Below, one piece after another: positions 17,180-24,621 of a stretch of 55,537 bases of DNA. This DNA is from Aeropyrum sp. (GTDB lineage Archaea > Thermoproteota > Thermoprotei_A > Sulfolobales > Acidilobaceae), in the NCBI GenBank assembly GCA_015523465.1, contig WAKF01000086.1, positions 1-55,537 of the forward strand. The letters are read 5' to 3'. Numbering within the stretch: position 1 is the first letter of the stretch; every line of letters starts with the position of its first letter. The notes under the pieces were generated by a model, which did no database searches, was not told the DNA's origin, and was given only the letters and a program-made list of their open reading frames with translations. The position numbers and the translations under genes are program-made.

Positions 17180-18317
17180 GGCTCTCTACAGCCCCCCCAA
17201 CGTCATCCTCATCTATAAGATACGGGGGTAGGAACCTAACCACAGTAGCCCCCGCCTTCAAGGCTAGGATCCTACGGGACTGGAGGCACTTTAGGTAAGG
17301 CGTGGGCGGCCTTCTAAGTTCAACACCCACCATAAGCCCCTTAACCCTAATCTCCCGTATAAGCCTGTGGCCTTCAAGCCTCTCTCTAAGAACCTCCTCG
17401 AAGACTCTTCCCATTCTAGCCGCCTTGGAGGGCACATCATCTTTTATCAGAGCTTCTACACCGCCAACTATGGCTGCAGAGGCTAGAGGGTTGCCTCCAT
17501 GAGTTGAGCCATATTCGCTCTTAGAGAGAGCATTAAACTCTGGCTTTACCATGACAACGCTCACAGGAAACCCTCCACCAATACTCTTACCAGCGGTAAA
17601 GATGTCTGGCTCTACTCCCAGGCACTCCCAGCTCCATGTACAACCGGTTCTCCCAAAGCCTGTTTGCACCTCATCTACCACAAAGAGTGCCCCCGCCCGT
17701 GAAGCCTCCTTCCTTACAGCGTGGAGGAACTCTCTGGAGCCCGGTATAATTCCGCCCTCGCCTTGAACGGTCTCCACTATAATAGCGGCAGTGTCCTCGT
17801 CAACATACTTATCTAGGGAATAGGGATCGTTGTAAGGGGCAAATGCTACTGGATAGCCGTGTCTAGTGAAGGGGCCCCTATAAGCGGGGTTCCACGTTGC
17901 CGATAGAGAGCCTAAGGTCCTTCCGTGAAAGCCTCCCTTAAAGGCCACGATCTTACTCCTACCCGTAGCCTTCACGGCGATCTTGAGGGCTAACTCTACA
18001 GCCTCGGTACCAGTATTAAGCATGTACATAACCCACCGGCCAGGGGTTATCCGTGAAAGCGCCTTTGCCGCCTCTTCCCTCCAAGGGCTAGAGAACGCGG
18101 CTCCAACAGCTATAACCCCCGAGTCTAGGACCTCCCGGAGCCGTGAGATGACCTCAGGGTTCTTGTGGCCTAGGAACGCGGCTCCGTGTCCCGTGTGAAA
18201 GTCTAGGTACCTCCGGCCCTCTGCGTCCCACACGAACTTACCTAGCCCCGATACTATACTAAGCCCCCTCTCACCATAGACGGGGGCAAGCTCTACAATG
18301 CCCTCCAGAACCCTCAC
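17157..18317 (-). CDS. lysJ: [LysW]-aminoadipate semialdehyde/glutamate semialdehyde transaminase
   Basis: A 386-residue class III PLP aminotransferase. Seen are FHTGHGAAFLGHKNP, NTGTEAVELALKIA for the cofactor phosphate, FVVDEVQTGFGRTG with the pyridine-binding Asp, and FTAGKSIGGGFPVSVV with the Schiff-base Lys. It transfers an amino group from glutamate to the LysW-bound semialdehyde. The GTG start overlaps the lysX stop by four bases. Confidence 0.92.
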   Translation of the reverse strand: MRVLEGIVELAPVYGERGLSIVSGLGKFVWDAEGRRYLDFHTGHGAAFLGHKNPEVISRLREVLDSGVIAVGAAFSSPWREEAAKALSRITPGRWVMYMLNTGTEAVELALKIAVKATGRSKIVAFKGGFHGRTLGSLSATWNPAYRGPFTRHGYPVAFAPYNDPYSLDKYVDEDTAAIIVETVQGEGGIIPGSREFLHAVRKEASRAGALFVVDEVQTGFGRTGCTWSWECLGVEPDIFTAGKSIGGGFPVSVVMVKPEFNALSKSEYGSTHGGNPLASAAIVGGVEALIKDDVPSKAARMGRVFEEVLRERLEGHRLIREIRVKGLMVGVELRRPPTPYLKCLQSRRILALKAGATVVRFLPPYLIDEDDVGGAVESLEACLSA

Positions 18318-19165
18318 CTCCTAGCATTCTCTCTAGCGTAGGATAGTATATACCTCTCTACAGGGACTCCAGTCGCCTCCCTTAACCCCCTAAACTCGGG
18401 CACTCCATTAACCTCTAGCACTCTCATATCACCGTCACCATCAATTATATCCACGCCGGCAACCTCGGCCCCCAGAGCTTCGGATGCTCTTACAGCAAGC
18501 TCCTCTATCTCGCCTCGAGGGCTAATAGGCTCAACTAGGGCTCCCCTGCTAACGTTAGCTTTCCATCCTCTAACAGCGCTCCTCTTCATAGCAGCCACAG
18601 CTTCACCACCAACAACGAGGACCCTATAATCGCTCCCTCCAGCTTCAATGTACTCCTGGATTACATGCAATCTGGAGGTGGGTGAGGGTATGGCCTCTTT
18701 AAGCTCTAGTAGCTGCTCCAGCTCTTCAGGACTCCCGGCCTTTGCAGAGAGCATCCCCCAGCCTCCCGAGACTGGCTTTAAAACTACCGGAAAGCCTAGA
18801 GCCTCTGCAGCCATGAGAGCAGTCTCCTTCCCTAATGCTAGGTAGGACCTAGGAACTGGTACCCCCCGGGAGGCTAATAGCGCTATCATGGCTGCTTTAT
18901 CGCCTGTTGCCTGGAGTGCCCTAGGCGAGTTTATTGTGACTGCTCCAAAAGACTCTATCACCAGGGCTGAGGTGACGGCTGTGGTCCTACTTACAGCCCT
19001 TATAAGATAGACCTTAGCATTGCCTGGGGGCTCCGTGAGGCTGATGAAGCGGGACCTGAGATTTACTAGAGATAGGTTTAATCCCATGATTTCGGCTGCT
19101 TTTAGTAGGATCTTCTCTTCCCACCTTACTATATCTACTATCATAGCTAGCAGAGTCTTACTCAT
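18314..19165 (-). CDS. lysX: alpha-aminoadipate--LysW ligase (LysX; possibly also glutamate)
   Basis: About 283 residues, ATP-grasp fold of the RimK/LysX group: NSPRALQATGDKAAMIALLASRGVP, FPVVLKPVSGGWGM, IQEYIEAGGSDYRVLVVGG and VLEVNGVPEFRGL. It joins the amino group of aminoadipate to the C-terminal Glu of LysW. ATG at 19165 is used because it overlaps the lysW stop (ATGA). Only this one ligase is present (no ArgX paralogue nearby), so it may serve both lysine and arginine/ornithine routes; this is inference. Confidence 0.92.
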   Translation of the reverse strand: MSKTLLAMIVDIVRWEEKILLKAAEIMGLNLSLVNLRSRFISLTEPPGNAKVYLIRAVSRTTAVTSALVIESFGAVTINSPRALQATGDKAAMIALLASRGVPVPRSYLALGKETALMAAEALGFPVVLKPVSGGWGMLSAKAGSPEELEQLLELKEAIPSPTSRLHVIQEYIEAGGSDYRVLVVGGEAVAAMKRSAVRGWKANVSRGALVEPISPRGEIEELAVRASEALGAEVAGVDIIDGDGDMRVLEVNGVPEFRGLREATGVPVERYILSYARENARR

Positions 19166-19329
19166 TCTCCCCAATCCTCTAATATCCCCTCCAGTGCCTT
19201 GAGCTCCACCTTACCATTAGAGACCTTAACCTCCAACACCACGCCACAGTCATGCTCTATGACTTCGCCTTCAACCACGTCGTCGGGGAGTGCAACCTCC
19301 AGCTTGCATACCGGGCATACAGCCTTCAC
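19162..19329 (-). CDS. lysW: LysW amino-group carrier protein
   Basis: A 55-residue carrier from GTG 19329. The N-terminal CPVC and the later HDCG supply a zinc-binding site, and the protein ends in EDWGE, the invariant tail whose terminal Glu is conjugated to aminoadipate or glutamate. A longer ORF reaching back to 19488 has no family similarity and runs through the promoter, so I reject it. The stop overlaps the lysX ATG. It is acidic overall, as expected of LysW. Confidence 0.93.
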   Translation of the reverse strand: MKAVCPVCKLEVALPDDVVEGEVIEHDCGVVLEVKVSNGKVELKALEGILEDWGE

Positions 19330-19364
19330 GCATACCACCGGAAACACATTTTTTCCCTTTGGAA

Positions 19365-19376
19365 TTATTATAATTA
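19365..19376 (-). promoter_or_regulatory. TATA-like promoter of lysWXJK
   Basis: On the minus strand the 12 bases read AATTATAATAAT, a good archaeal TATA element. Its centre is about 42 bases upstream of the lysW GTG, giving a predicted short leader of 15-20 bases. Confidence 0.5.
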
Positions 19377-19462
19377 ATCTATGGAACCCTATGGTTACAA
19401 ATATAACTGGAAGGAGGCTCAAGAACTCAATAATAGTGCGATTAGGTGCTAGTATGAGGGTA

Positions 19463-19472
19463 CGTTTAAAAC
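19463..19472 (+). promoter_or_regulatory. TATA-like promoter of lysYZ
   Basis: CGTTTAAAAC on the plus strand is a plausible TATA box, predicting a transcript start near 19494 and a leader of about 55 bases before the GTG at 19549. The inverted repeat at 19501-19518 lies directly downstream. Confidence 0.4.
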
Positions 19473-19500
19473 TTGAGGAGGCCGGCACCAGCTATAACTT

Positions 19501-19518
19501 TACACGTGTCCCCGTGTA
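19501..19518. repeat. Inverted repeat in the lysW/lysY divergent promoter
   Basis: TACACG (19501-19506) and CGTGTA (19513-19518) form a 6-bp inverted repeat with a 6-bp spacer, just after the predicted lysY start site. A second one, GTTA (19394-19397) and TAAC (19404-19407), also with a 6-bp spacer, lies upstream of the lysW TATA box. GTTACA is shared, in opposite orientation, by the two sites (19394-19399 and 19515-19520). They could be operators for an Lrp-like regulator such as LysM, but no such gene is adjacent. Confidence 0.4.
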
Positions 19519-19548
19519 ACATAGTCTCTTAGCTTGGGGTGGCTAGCG

Positions 19549-20607
19549 GTGGTTAGGGTAGCAGTTGCAGGGGCTAGCGGCTATACTGGAGGCGAACTGT
19601 TAAGAATACTCTACATGCACGGGGAGGCTGAGGTAGTATATGCCAGTAGTAGGGAGTACGCTGGGAAACCAATTCACTTCGCCCACCCTCACTTAAGAGG
19701 ATTCTATAGGGGGCTCGTATTCCAGAATCTCAGTATAGACTCGATCCTCAAGGCCGACCCCGACGTAACCTTCCTGGCGCTCCCACACGGCGTCGGGCTA
19801 GACCTACCACCATCCCTCCTAGAGTCGGGAGTTAGGGTTGTAGATTTGAGCGCTAACTATAGGCTAAAGGACCCGGAATCATATAGAAGATGGTACGGCT
19901 TTGAGCATCCTTACCCGGACCTCTTATCCAAGGCTGTCTACGGATTGCCAGAGCTTAGAAGGGATGAGCTTAGGGGCGCTAAGCTAATAGCGTCACCCGG
20001 CTGCAATGCAACAGTTACTATAATTGCTGCTGCTCCTCTAGTTGTAGGTGGACTTGTTGATGGACTCTTAGTGGCCGATGTTAAGGCCGGTAGTAGTGAG
20101 GGTGGGGCTCAGCCCTCGAGAGGCAGTCACCATCCTGAGCGTGAGGGAGCTATAAGGCCCTATAGTATAATAGGGGGTCATAGGCATCAGGCTGAGGTCG
20201 AACAGGAACTCTCAAGGCTTTCTAGCTCGACTATCAGAGTTTCTATGGCAGCCCATGCAGTATCAAGCGTTAGGGGAGCCCTTGCATCGGTACATGCGGT
20301 CCTCAAGGATAGAGTTGGCTTCGACGTGGTATGGAGGTCCTACGCATCTATGTATGGCAAGGAGAGGTTTGTTAGGCTAGTCCACCCCCGCCTAACCCCT
20401 AGAGGCCTAGACGTCAAATACGTCGTCGGGAGTAACTACGTTGACGTTACCATAGGGCTCGACGACTCCGCTGGAAGGGTTACGGCATTCGCTGCCCTAG
20501 ACAACCTTGTAAAGGGGGCTGCCGGGCAAGCGGTCCAAGCATTCAACATAGCACTGGGGTTCCGCGAGGATGAGGGGCTAGACATGCCTCCCATTCACCC
20601 GGTATAA
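19549..20607 (+). CDS. lysY: [LysW]-aminoadipate 6-phosphate reductase / glutamyl-phosphate reductase
   Basis: About 352 residues. VRVAVAGASGYTGGELLRIL is the NADP-binding start, ASPGCNAT has the catalytic Cys, and SSEGGAQPSRGSHHPER and GHRHQAEVEQEL form the active-site region. It reduces the LysW-bound acyl phosphate to a semialdehyde. GTG 19549 fits the family start; TTG at 19534 would add five residues. Divergent from lysW, followed by lysZ after 11 bases. Confidence 0.92.
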   Translation: MVRVAVAGASGYTGGELLRILYMHGEAEVVYASSREYAGKPIHFAHPHLRGFYRGLVFQNLSIDSILKADPDVTFLALPHGVGLDLPPSLLESGVRVVDLSANYRLKDPESYRRWYGFEHPYPDLLSKAVYGLPELRRDELRGAKLIASPGCNATVTIIAAAPLVVGGLVDGLLVADVKAGSSEGGAQPSRGSHHPEREGAIRPYSIIGGHRHQAEVEQELSRLSSSTIRVSMAAHAVSSVRGALASVHAVLKDRVGFDVVWRSYASMYGKERFVRLVHPRLTPRGLDVKYVVGSNYVDVTIGLDDSAGRVTAFAALDNLVKGAAGQAVQAFNIALGFREDEGLDMPPIHPV

Positions 20608-20618
20608 GGGGTGAGATA

Positions 20619-21440
20619 GTGACTCGATCCCTTGTAGTTAAAGCTGGGGGTAGGACCTTAACCTCTAACCTAGACGGCATTGCAGAGAGTATATCCAGAG
20701 TCGTACGCATGGGCTTTAAGGTTGTTTTTATTCATGGAGGTGGCGACGAGGTCACCAAGTACTCAAGGATGATGGGTATAGAGCCCATGTTCGTAGTTTC
20801 CCCTGGAGGCGTTAAGAGCCGTTATACTAGCTGGGAGGAGCTCCAGGTGTATATAATGGTTATGGCGGGCCTCGTTAATAAGAGAGTGGTCTCGGCCCTC
20901 GTTAACCGGGGGGTTAACGCTTTAGGTGTGACCGGGGTAGATGCCGGGCTTGTCAAAGCCGTGAGGAAGAAGAGGATTATTATAGTGGACGAGAGGGGTA
21001 GGAAGAGAGTGATAGAGGGAGGGTATACTGGGAAGATCACTGAGGTATCCTTGGAGGTCCTACAGAGGCTACTAGCAGCATTCGAAGCCCTGGTAATAGC
21101 ACCAATAGCCCTCGGAGACGAGGGGGTACCCCTAAACGTTGACGGAGATCAGATGGCCTATGCTATAGCCGCTAGGCTGAAGGCGGAAAAGCTTGTATTG
21201 CTTACAGACGTTGAAGGCGTTATAGTAGACGGGAAGGTTGTAAATGTGTTGACTCCAAGCCAAGCGGAAGATCTGGCTTCGAGGGTGGGAGCCGGGATGA
21301 ACAGGAAGCTGTTAATGGCTGCGAAGTCCGTGAAGGAGGGTGTGGGAGAAGCTGTGATCGCGTCGGGGCTCGGGGAAGATCCCCTAGCTAAGGCTCTAAA
21401 AGGCTCTGGTACGAGGATAGTTAAAGCCGCTAACACTTAA
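20619..21440 (+). CDS. lysZ: [LysW]-aminoadipate/glutamate kinase
   Basis: A 273-residue amino-acid kinase. VVKAGGRTL and VFIHGGGDEVTKYSRMMGIEP bind substrate and phosphates, PLNVDGDQMAYAIAARL and VLLTDVEGVI are the conserved core and GAGMNRKLLMAAKSV the C-terminal ATP-site Lys. It phosphorylates the LysW-bound carboxylate. Forms the plus-strand half of the LysW pathway with lysY. GTG start. Confidence 0.92.
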   Translation: MTRSLVVKAGGRTLTSNLDGIAESISRVVRMGFKVVFIHGGGDEVTKYSRMMGIEPMFVVSPGGVKSRYTSWEELQVYIMVMAGLVNKRVVSALVNRGVNALGVTGVDAGLVKAVRKKRIIIVDERGRKRVIEGGYTGKITEVSLEVLQRLLAAFEALVIAPIALGDEGVPLNVDGDQMAYAIAARLKAEKLVLLTDVEGVIVDGKVVNVLTPSQAEDLASRVGAGMNRKLLMAAKSVKEGVGEAVIASGLGEDPLAKALKGSGTRIVKAANT

Positions 21441-21479
21441 TAATCTCAACCCCACCAACACACTCAGGGTGCACGGCTA

Positions 21480-21767
21480 GTGCCCAAGAAGAGGGAGAAT
21501 AGAGGTAGAAGGAAGGGGTCGAAAGGCAGGTCCGGGACAATACAATGTGATAACTGTGGCAGAGTGGTTCCCGCTGATAAGGCGGTGTGCGTAACAAGAA
21601 TGTATAGCCCCGTAGACCCGCAGCTAGCCCAGGAACTAGAGAAGAAGGGAGCCATAATAATGAGATATCCAGTAACAAAATGCTACTGCGTTAGCTGCGC
21701 GATACACTATGGCATAATAAAGATAAGGCCTGAGGAGCAGAGGAAGCCCAGGCAACTCACCATATAA
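21480..21767 (+). CDS. rps26e: Small ribosomal subunit protein S26e
   Basis: A 95-residue S26e: a basic N terminus (KKRENRGRRKGSKGRSG), QCDNCGRVVPADKAVC with two zinc Cys, then KCYCVSCAIHYGIIKIR with the other pair. It sits near the 3' end of 16S rRNA in the mRNA exit path. GTG start. S26e is characteristic of Crenarchaeota and eukaryotes, supporting the taxonomic call. Confidence 0.95.
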   Translation: MPKKRENRGRRKGSKGRSGTIQCDNCGRVVPADKAVCVTRMYSPVDPQLAQELEKKGAIIMRYPVTKCYCVSCAIHYGIIKIRPEEQRKPRQLTI

Positions 21768-21809
21768 CTTCAACACTCAGCTACGTGTCGAGGACTTTAG
21801 GGAGTAGTA

Positions 21810-22304
21810 TTGCATGGTAGGAGCTTGGGTCTAGTAGATGTTCTGTGGGGCCTAGAGGTTATTGCTGGTAGGGCGGCCTATGGAGGTTCTGATTTTCTAC
21901 TGGCAGGCCCTCTAAACCTTTGGTTTAAGAGAATGACTCGGCGGGTTCATCCCTATCTTGTACTAGTAGCTAGTAGCGTGGGAGCTGAGAGGCTGAGAGA
22001 GGTTTTAAGTATTGGTGCTGAGATGGTGGCGTGGGAGGATTGGTGGCAGGGCGTTGAGGGTAAGATTTTTAGGGGAAGGCTTAGGGGGCTAGAGATAGCA
22101 CTTCTAGCAGATCCCGTTCTTATTGTTGGCGGCGAGAAAGTAAGGTTTAAAGCTAAGGAAATGTCTCGTAGGTCCTCCTTCGTAGTCCTAGGTAAATCGG
22201 TAGTAAGGCTGGCACCCTTAGACTTCGAGGTTGCTCTCTGGGAGAGTTTGGGTGGCAGGACAAGTTGGCGGGCGGAAGGGCTAGGAAGAGTAGCGAGTCC
22301 ATAG
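21810..22304 (+). CDS. Hypothetical protein, unknown family
   Basis: 164 residues, TTG start. No motif I recognise with certainty. The early segment GGSDFLLAGPLNLWFKRMTRRVHPYLVLVAS has a faint resemblance to minimal nucleotidyltransferases, but key acidic residues are not evident. It ends inside the next gene (40-base overlap), whose TTG start it contains, so the pair is probably cotranscribed. It could be a helper of the PD-(D/E)XK protein. Confidence 0.55.
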   Translation: MHGRSLGLVDVLWGLEVIAGRAAYGGSDFLLAGPLNLWFKRMTRRVHPYLVLVASSVGAERLREVLSIGAEMVAWEDWWQGVEGKIFRGRLRGLEIALLADPVLIVGGEKVRFKAKEMSRRSSFVVLGKSVVRLAPLDFEVALWESLGGRTSWRAEGLGRVASP

Positions 22305-22903
22305 CTGCTACTATATTAGAGGAGTCTGGCTTTAGGGTCATCGCTTTCAATAAGCCTGTTAAGATAAGCGGTGTTGACGTATCAGAGATCGATATAGTCG
22401 CCGAAAAGGATGGGAAGCTTTATGCGGTTGAAGTTAAGGCTGGTATGGCTGACGTCAACGCTGTGAGGCAAGCTTATGTTAATGCTCTTATAGCGGGAAT
22501 GAAGCCTCTTATAGTGGCTAGGGGGATAGATGAGAAGGCTAGAGCCCTAGCCTCGAGGCTAGGCGTCGAATACATAATTCTCCCCGACGAGCTACTAGTT
22601 ACAACTGACGACCTAAGGCTTACCGTCGAAGATGCCGTCTACTCTGCTCTACTCAACATAGTCTCCACCCTATACTGGTGTGGCAAGCTAAGCAAGGATG
22701 AAACAAAGATAGTAGAAGCCATAGCCGAGGGAAGGGATTTACTAGAGGCTTCAGAAAGGTTGGGCGTAGACTTAAAGGAGCTTTCTAAGGCCCTCGCAGA
22801 GCTTAGAAGGAAGGGGGTCCTACCCAAGACTCATGGGTACAAGGCTCTAAAGGCTGCTGCTATGGTGCTCAATGCATGCATTAAAGGGAGTGTAGAGAGT
22901 TAA
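22265..22903 (+). CDS. PD-(D/E)XK nuclease-like protein
   Basis: 212 residues. The N-terminal half has the core of the PD-(D/E)XK superfamily: a helix SSESIAATILEESGFRVI, then EIDIVAEKDGKLYAVEVKAG with Asp and the E-x-K, then MADVNAVRQAYVNALIA. The C-terminal half is helical with a possible winged-helix (KDETKIVEAIAEGRDLLEASERLGVDLKELSKALAELRRKG). This suggests a DNA-acting enzyme of unknown target; repair or restriction is possible. TTG start within the preceding gene. Confidence 0.75.
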   Translation: MAGGRARKSSESIAATILEESGFRVIAFNKPVKISGVDVSEIDIVAEKDGKLYAVEVKAGMADVNAVRQAYVNALIAGMKPLIVARGIDEKARALASRLGVEYIILPDELLVTTDDLRLTVEDAVYSALLNIVSTLYWCGKLSKDETKIVEAIAEGRDLLEASERLGVDLKELSKALAELRRKGVLPKTHGYKALKAAAMVLNACIKGSVES

Positions 22904-22920
22904 TTAGGACGTATGCAGGG

Positions 22921-23004
22921 TGTACCCCGCCCCTGACACCCGCGCTCATCCACCCCTAAACCCCCTGGGGGTTCGGGGGAGTAGCGCGGGCTCTTTTAGC
23001 GGGG
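22921..23004 (-). ncRNA. Strong composite hairpin, possible H/ACA-like RNA or terminator
   Basis: Between convergent genes. An outer stem CCCCGC (22925-22930)/GCGGGG (22999-23004), an 8-by-8 internal loop, and an 8-bp stem CCCGCGCT (22939-22946)/AGCGCGGG (22983-22990) enclose a further GC-rich hairpin (AACCCC/GGGGTT). On the minus strand an ACA trinucleotide follows 15 bases after the upper stem, matching H/ACA geometry. However, no kink-turn (tandem G-A) is visible, and the TATA-like box at 23006-23014 would start transcription inside the structure. A bidirectional terminator is the simpler alternative. Confidence 0.3.
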
Positions 23005-23032
23005 CCGTATTTATAGTTCTCGTAGGTAAACC

Positions 23033-23221
23033 CTAAACCCTTATCCCCCTCCTTCGAGCTTCTTCTCTGAGGTGTTCTAGCACCCAGTATGGGTCGCCTT
23101 CATACTTGTCCTCAAGCTGCTCTAGCACGTCTATCCATCTTCTACCGTAGAGCGCTTTAGCTAACCTTACTGTCTCTTCTAGTATTCTCCGTGCTTCCTC
23201 TATTCCTTCCCTACCAGTCAT
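23033..23221 (-). CDS. Small helical hypothetical protein
   Basis: 62 residues, ATG start, almost entirely amphipathic helix (EEARRILEETVRLAKALYGRRW, DVLEQLEDKYEGDPYWVLEHLREEARRR). No recognised family. It lies 39 bases downstream of the NMD3-like gene on the same strand, so it is probably cotranscribed. Charge pattern and Trp/Tyr content look like a real protein rather than a shadow ORF. Confidence 0.6.
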   Translation of the reverse strand: MTGREGIEEARRILEETVRLAKALYGRRWIDVLEQLEDKYEGDPYWVLEHLREEARRRGIRV

Positions 23222-23260
23222 GACGCCTACTCCGGCCCCGTATTAGGTCGGATGGGGTTA

Positions 23261-23977
23261 TTATGCTTCTCTCTCCCCCTTCAGTCTCACAACTATGGTC
23301 TTCCGGCTTCTAACACGCCCCCTTGATGAGACTCCCACGATCTCGTGCTCCAGCTTACCTATACTCTCTATCATGGCATGGCGTGCTAGCGCCTTAAGGA
23401 ACCTTGAGGCTGCGCCCCTGTGCATGAAATACACATCCACCCCTTCGGGGGCCTCTATAACCTCTATGAGGCTATCCCACTCCTCTAGGTCTTCCAAAGC
23501 TCTTTCAACGACATCCTTAAGTGCACCTTCACCTCTAACTTGAACTAGAGTGTCATACTCGCCGCTCCTTTTCACAGCGCATCGCGGGCATGTGACCGGT
23601 TTGAGCCTCACAGTTACTATAACTTCGGATTTAACCCTCACACTCTCAACTTTACCTTCTAACGTGAGCATCACCCTAGTTCGCCAATCAGGGAGAGTCT
23701 CGAACCTCCACCCGGCTATGCCAACATCCTCTATAGGGCTGGCAGGTTTAAGGGATAGGGACTCGACAACCCTGGCTACTGCCTCGTCGAAGGATGCAGA
23801 AGGGAGCCACCTACCTCTAATCCTAACGCTACCACAAAACCTGCAGATAGCAACTTCAACCTCCCCTGGAAGCCCTCGAGCTATAGGTTGCCTTTGAGCG
23901 TAGCAGTCGGGGCAAAGACCCGAAATAACTATTTCGGTTGTTCTACCACATGAAGGGCATATTCTAGCTCTAGCCAC
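23261..23977 (-). CDS. NMD3-family ribosome export/assembly protein
   Basis: About 238 residues. The N-terminal zinc ribbons CPSCG...CPDCY and CRFCG and a later CPRC are typical of NMD3; the rest is the NMD3 domain without the eukaryotic export tail. In eukaryotes NMD3 binds the large subunit at the tRNA sites; archaeal versions are thought to have a ribosome-related role. I choose GTG 23977 because a good Shine-Dalgarno GGAGGTGA lies eight or so bases before it. An in-frame TTG at 23992 overlaps that site. Confidence 0.85.
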   Translation of the reverse strand: MARARICPSCGRTTEIVISGLCPDCYAQRQPIARGLPGEVEVAICRFCGSVRIRGRWLPSASFDEAVARVVESLSLKPASPIEDVGIAGWRFETLPDWRTRVMLTLEGKVESVRVKSEVIVTVRLKPVTCPRCAVKRSGEYDTLVQVRGEGALKDVVERALEDLEEWDSLIEVIEAPEGVDVYFMHRGAASRFLKALARHAMIESIGKLEHEIVGVSSRGRVRSRKTIVVRLKGEREA

Positions 23978-24084
23978 CCAGGTCACCTCCAAGATCGTCT
24001 ATAGACTCTAAGGCGCAGAGAATGACTCCCGAGAATCTAAGATAGCTACCGGGAGAAATAAGAGGCGGGCTAGGGAGGCGGGGC

Positions 24085-24621
24085 TTGGAGCCGAGAGGAT
24101 CACCTATATACAAGGTCTTGCTAGAAGCGGGCTTCAACCTTCACACTTGCATGGACGCCGGGTTATGTGTAATGGTCTCGGGTAGGTCCTATGGAGCGTG
24201 TTATAGAGCTGGAATCCCTGTGGATTGGCCTATGAAGCCTGCTCCCGTAAATAAGGGATATGTAAGGTTGCCTGCAGGGATTGAAGGCAGCTTGCTTAGG
24301 GTTAGGGACCCTACTAGCCTCGAGGTTCTAGCTGAGGTTGAAGCTACGAGCAAGTACGTGAAGGTGACCGAGCTAGAGGGTAGGGGGCCTTCTTGGGTCC
24401 TAATAGACCCCTTGGGAGGACCTCCCCGAGAGTTAATTGATCGTGCCGAGAGGCTCGTAGAGTTAAAACCGCTCCTAGTATACGCTATCAGACTCTATAC
24501 TATGGGTGGCTCGTGGCATAAAATTGTGGTCCGTAGGCTACAGCTTCCTCTAATAGACCCGGAGGGCGAGGGAGCCTTTGATAAGTCCGAGGATGCGTGC
24601 ACTGCGTCCCTAAGGGACTAG
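24085..24621 (+). CDS. Hypothetical protein, unknown family
   Basis: 178 residues with TTG start. No recognised domain. The N-terminal half contains several Cys (HTCMDAGLCVM, YGACYRAGIPVDWPMKPAP) and a small beta-rich part (GYVRLPAGIEGSLLRVRDPTSLEVLAEVEA). The middle segment GPSWVLIDPLGGPPRELIDRAERLVELKPLL looks globular. It is convergent with the FAU-1 gene and overlaps its end by four bases. Probably a lineage-restricted crenarchaeal protein. Confidence 0.55.
   Translation: MEPRGSPIYKVLLEAGFNLHTCMDAGLCVMVSGRSYGACYRAGIPVDWPMKPAPVNKGYVRLPAGIEGSLLRVRDPTSLEVLAEVEATSKYVKVTELEGRGPSWVLIDPLGGPPRELIDRAERLVELKPLLVYAIRLYTMGGSWHKIVVRRLQLPLIDPEGEGAFDKSEDACTASLRD

Noticed and set aside
19330-19488. N-terminal extension of LysW to a 108-residue protein
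   Set aside because: The extension runs through the TATA box and has no LysW similarity; GTG 19329 gives the normal 55 residues.
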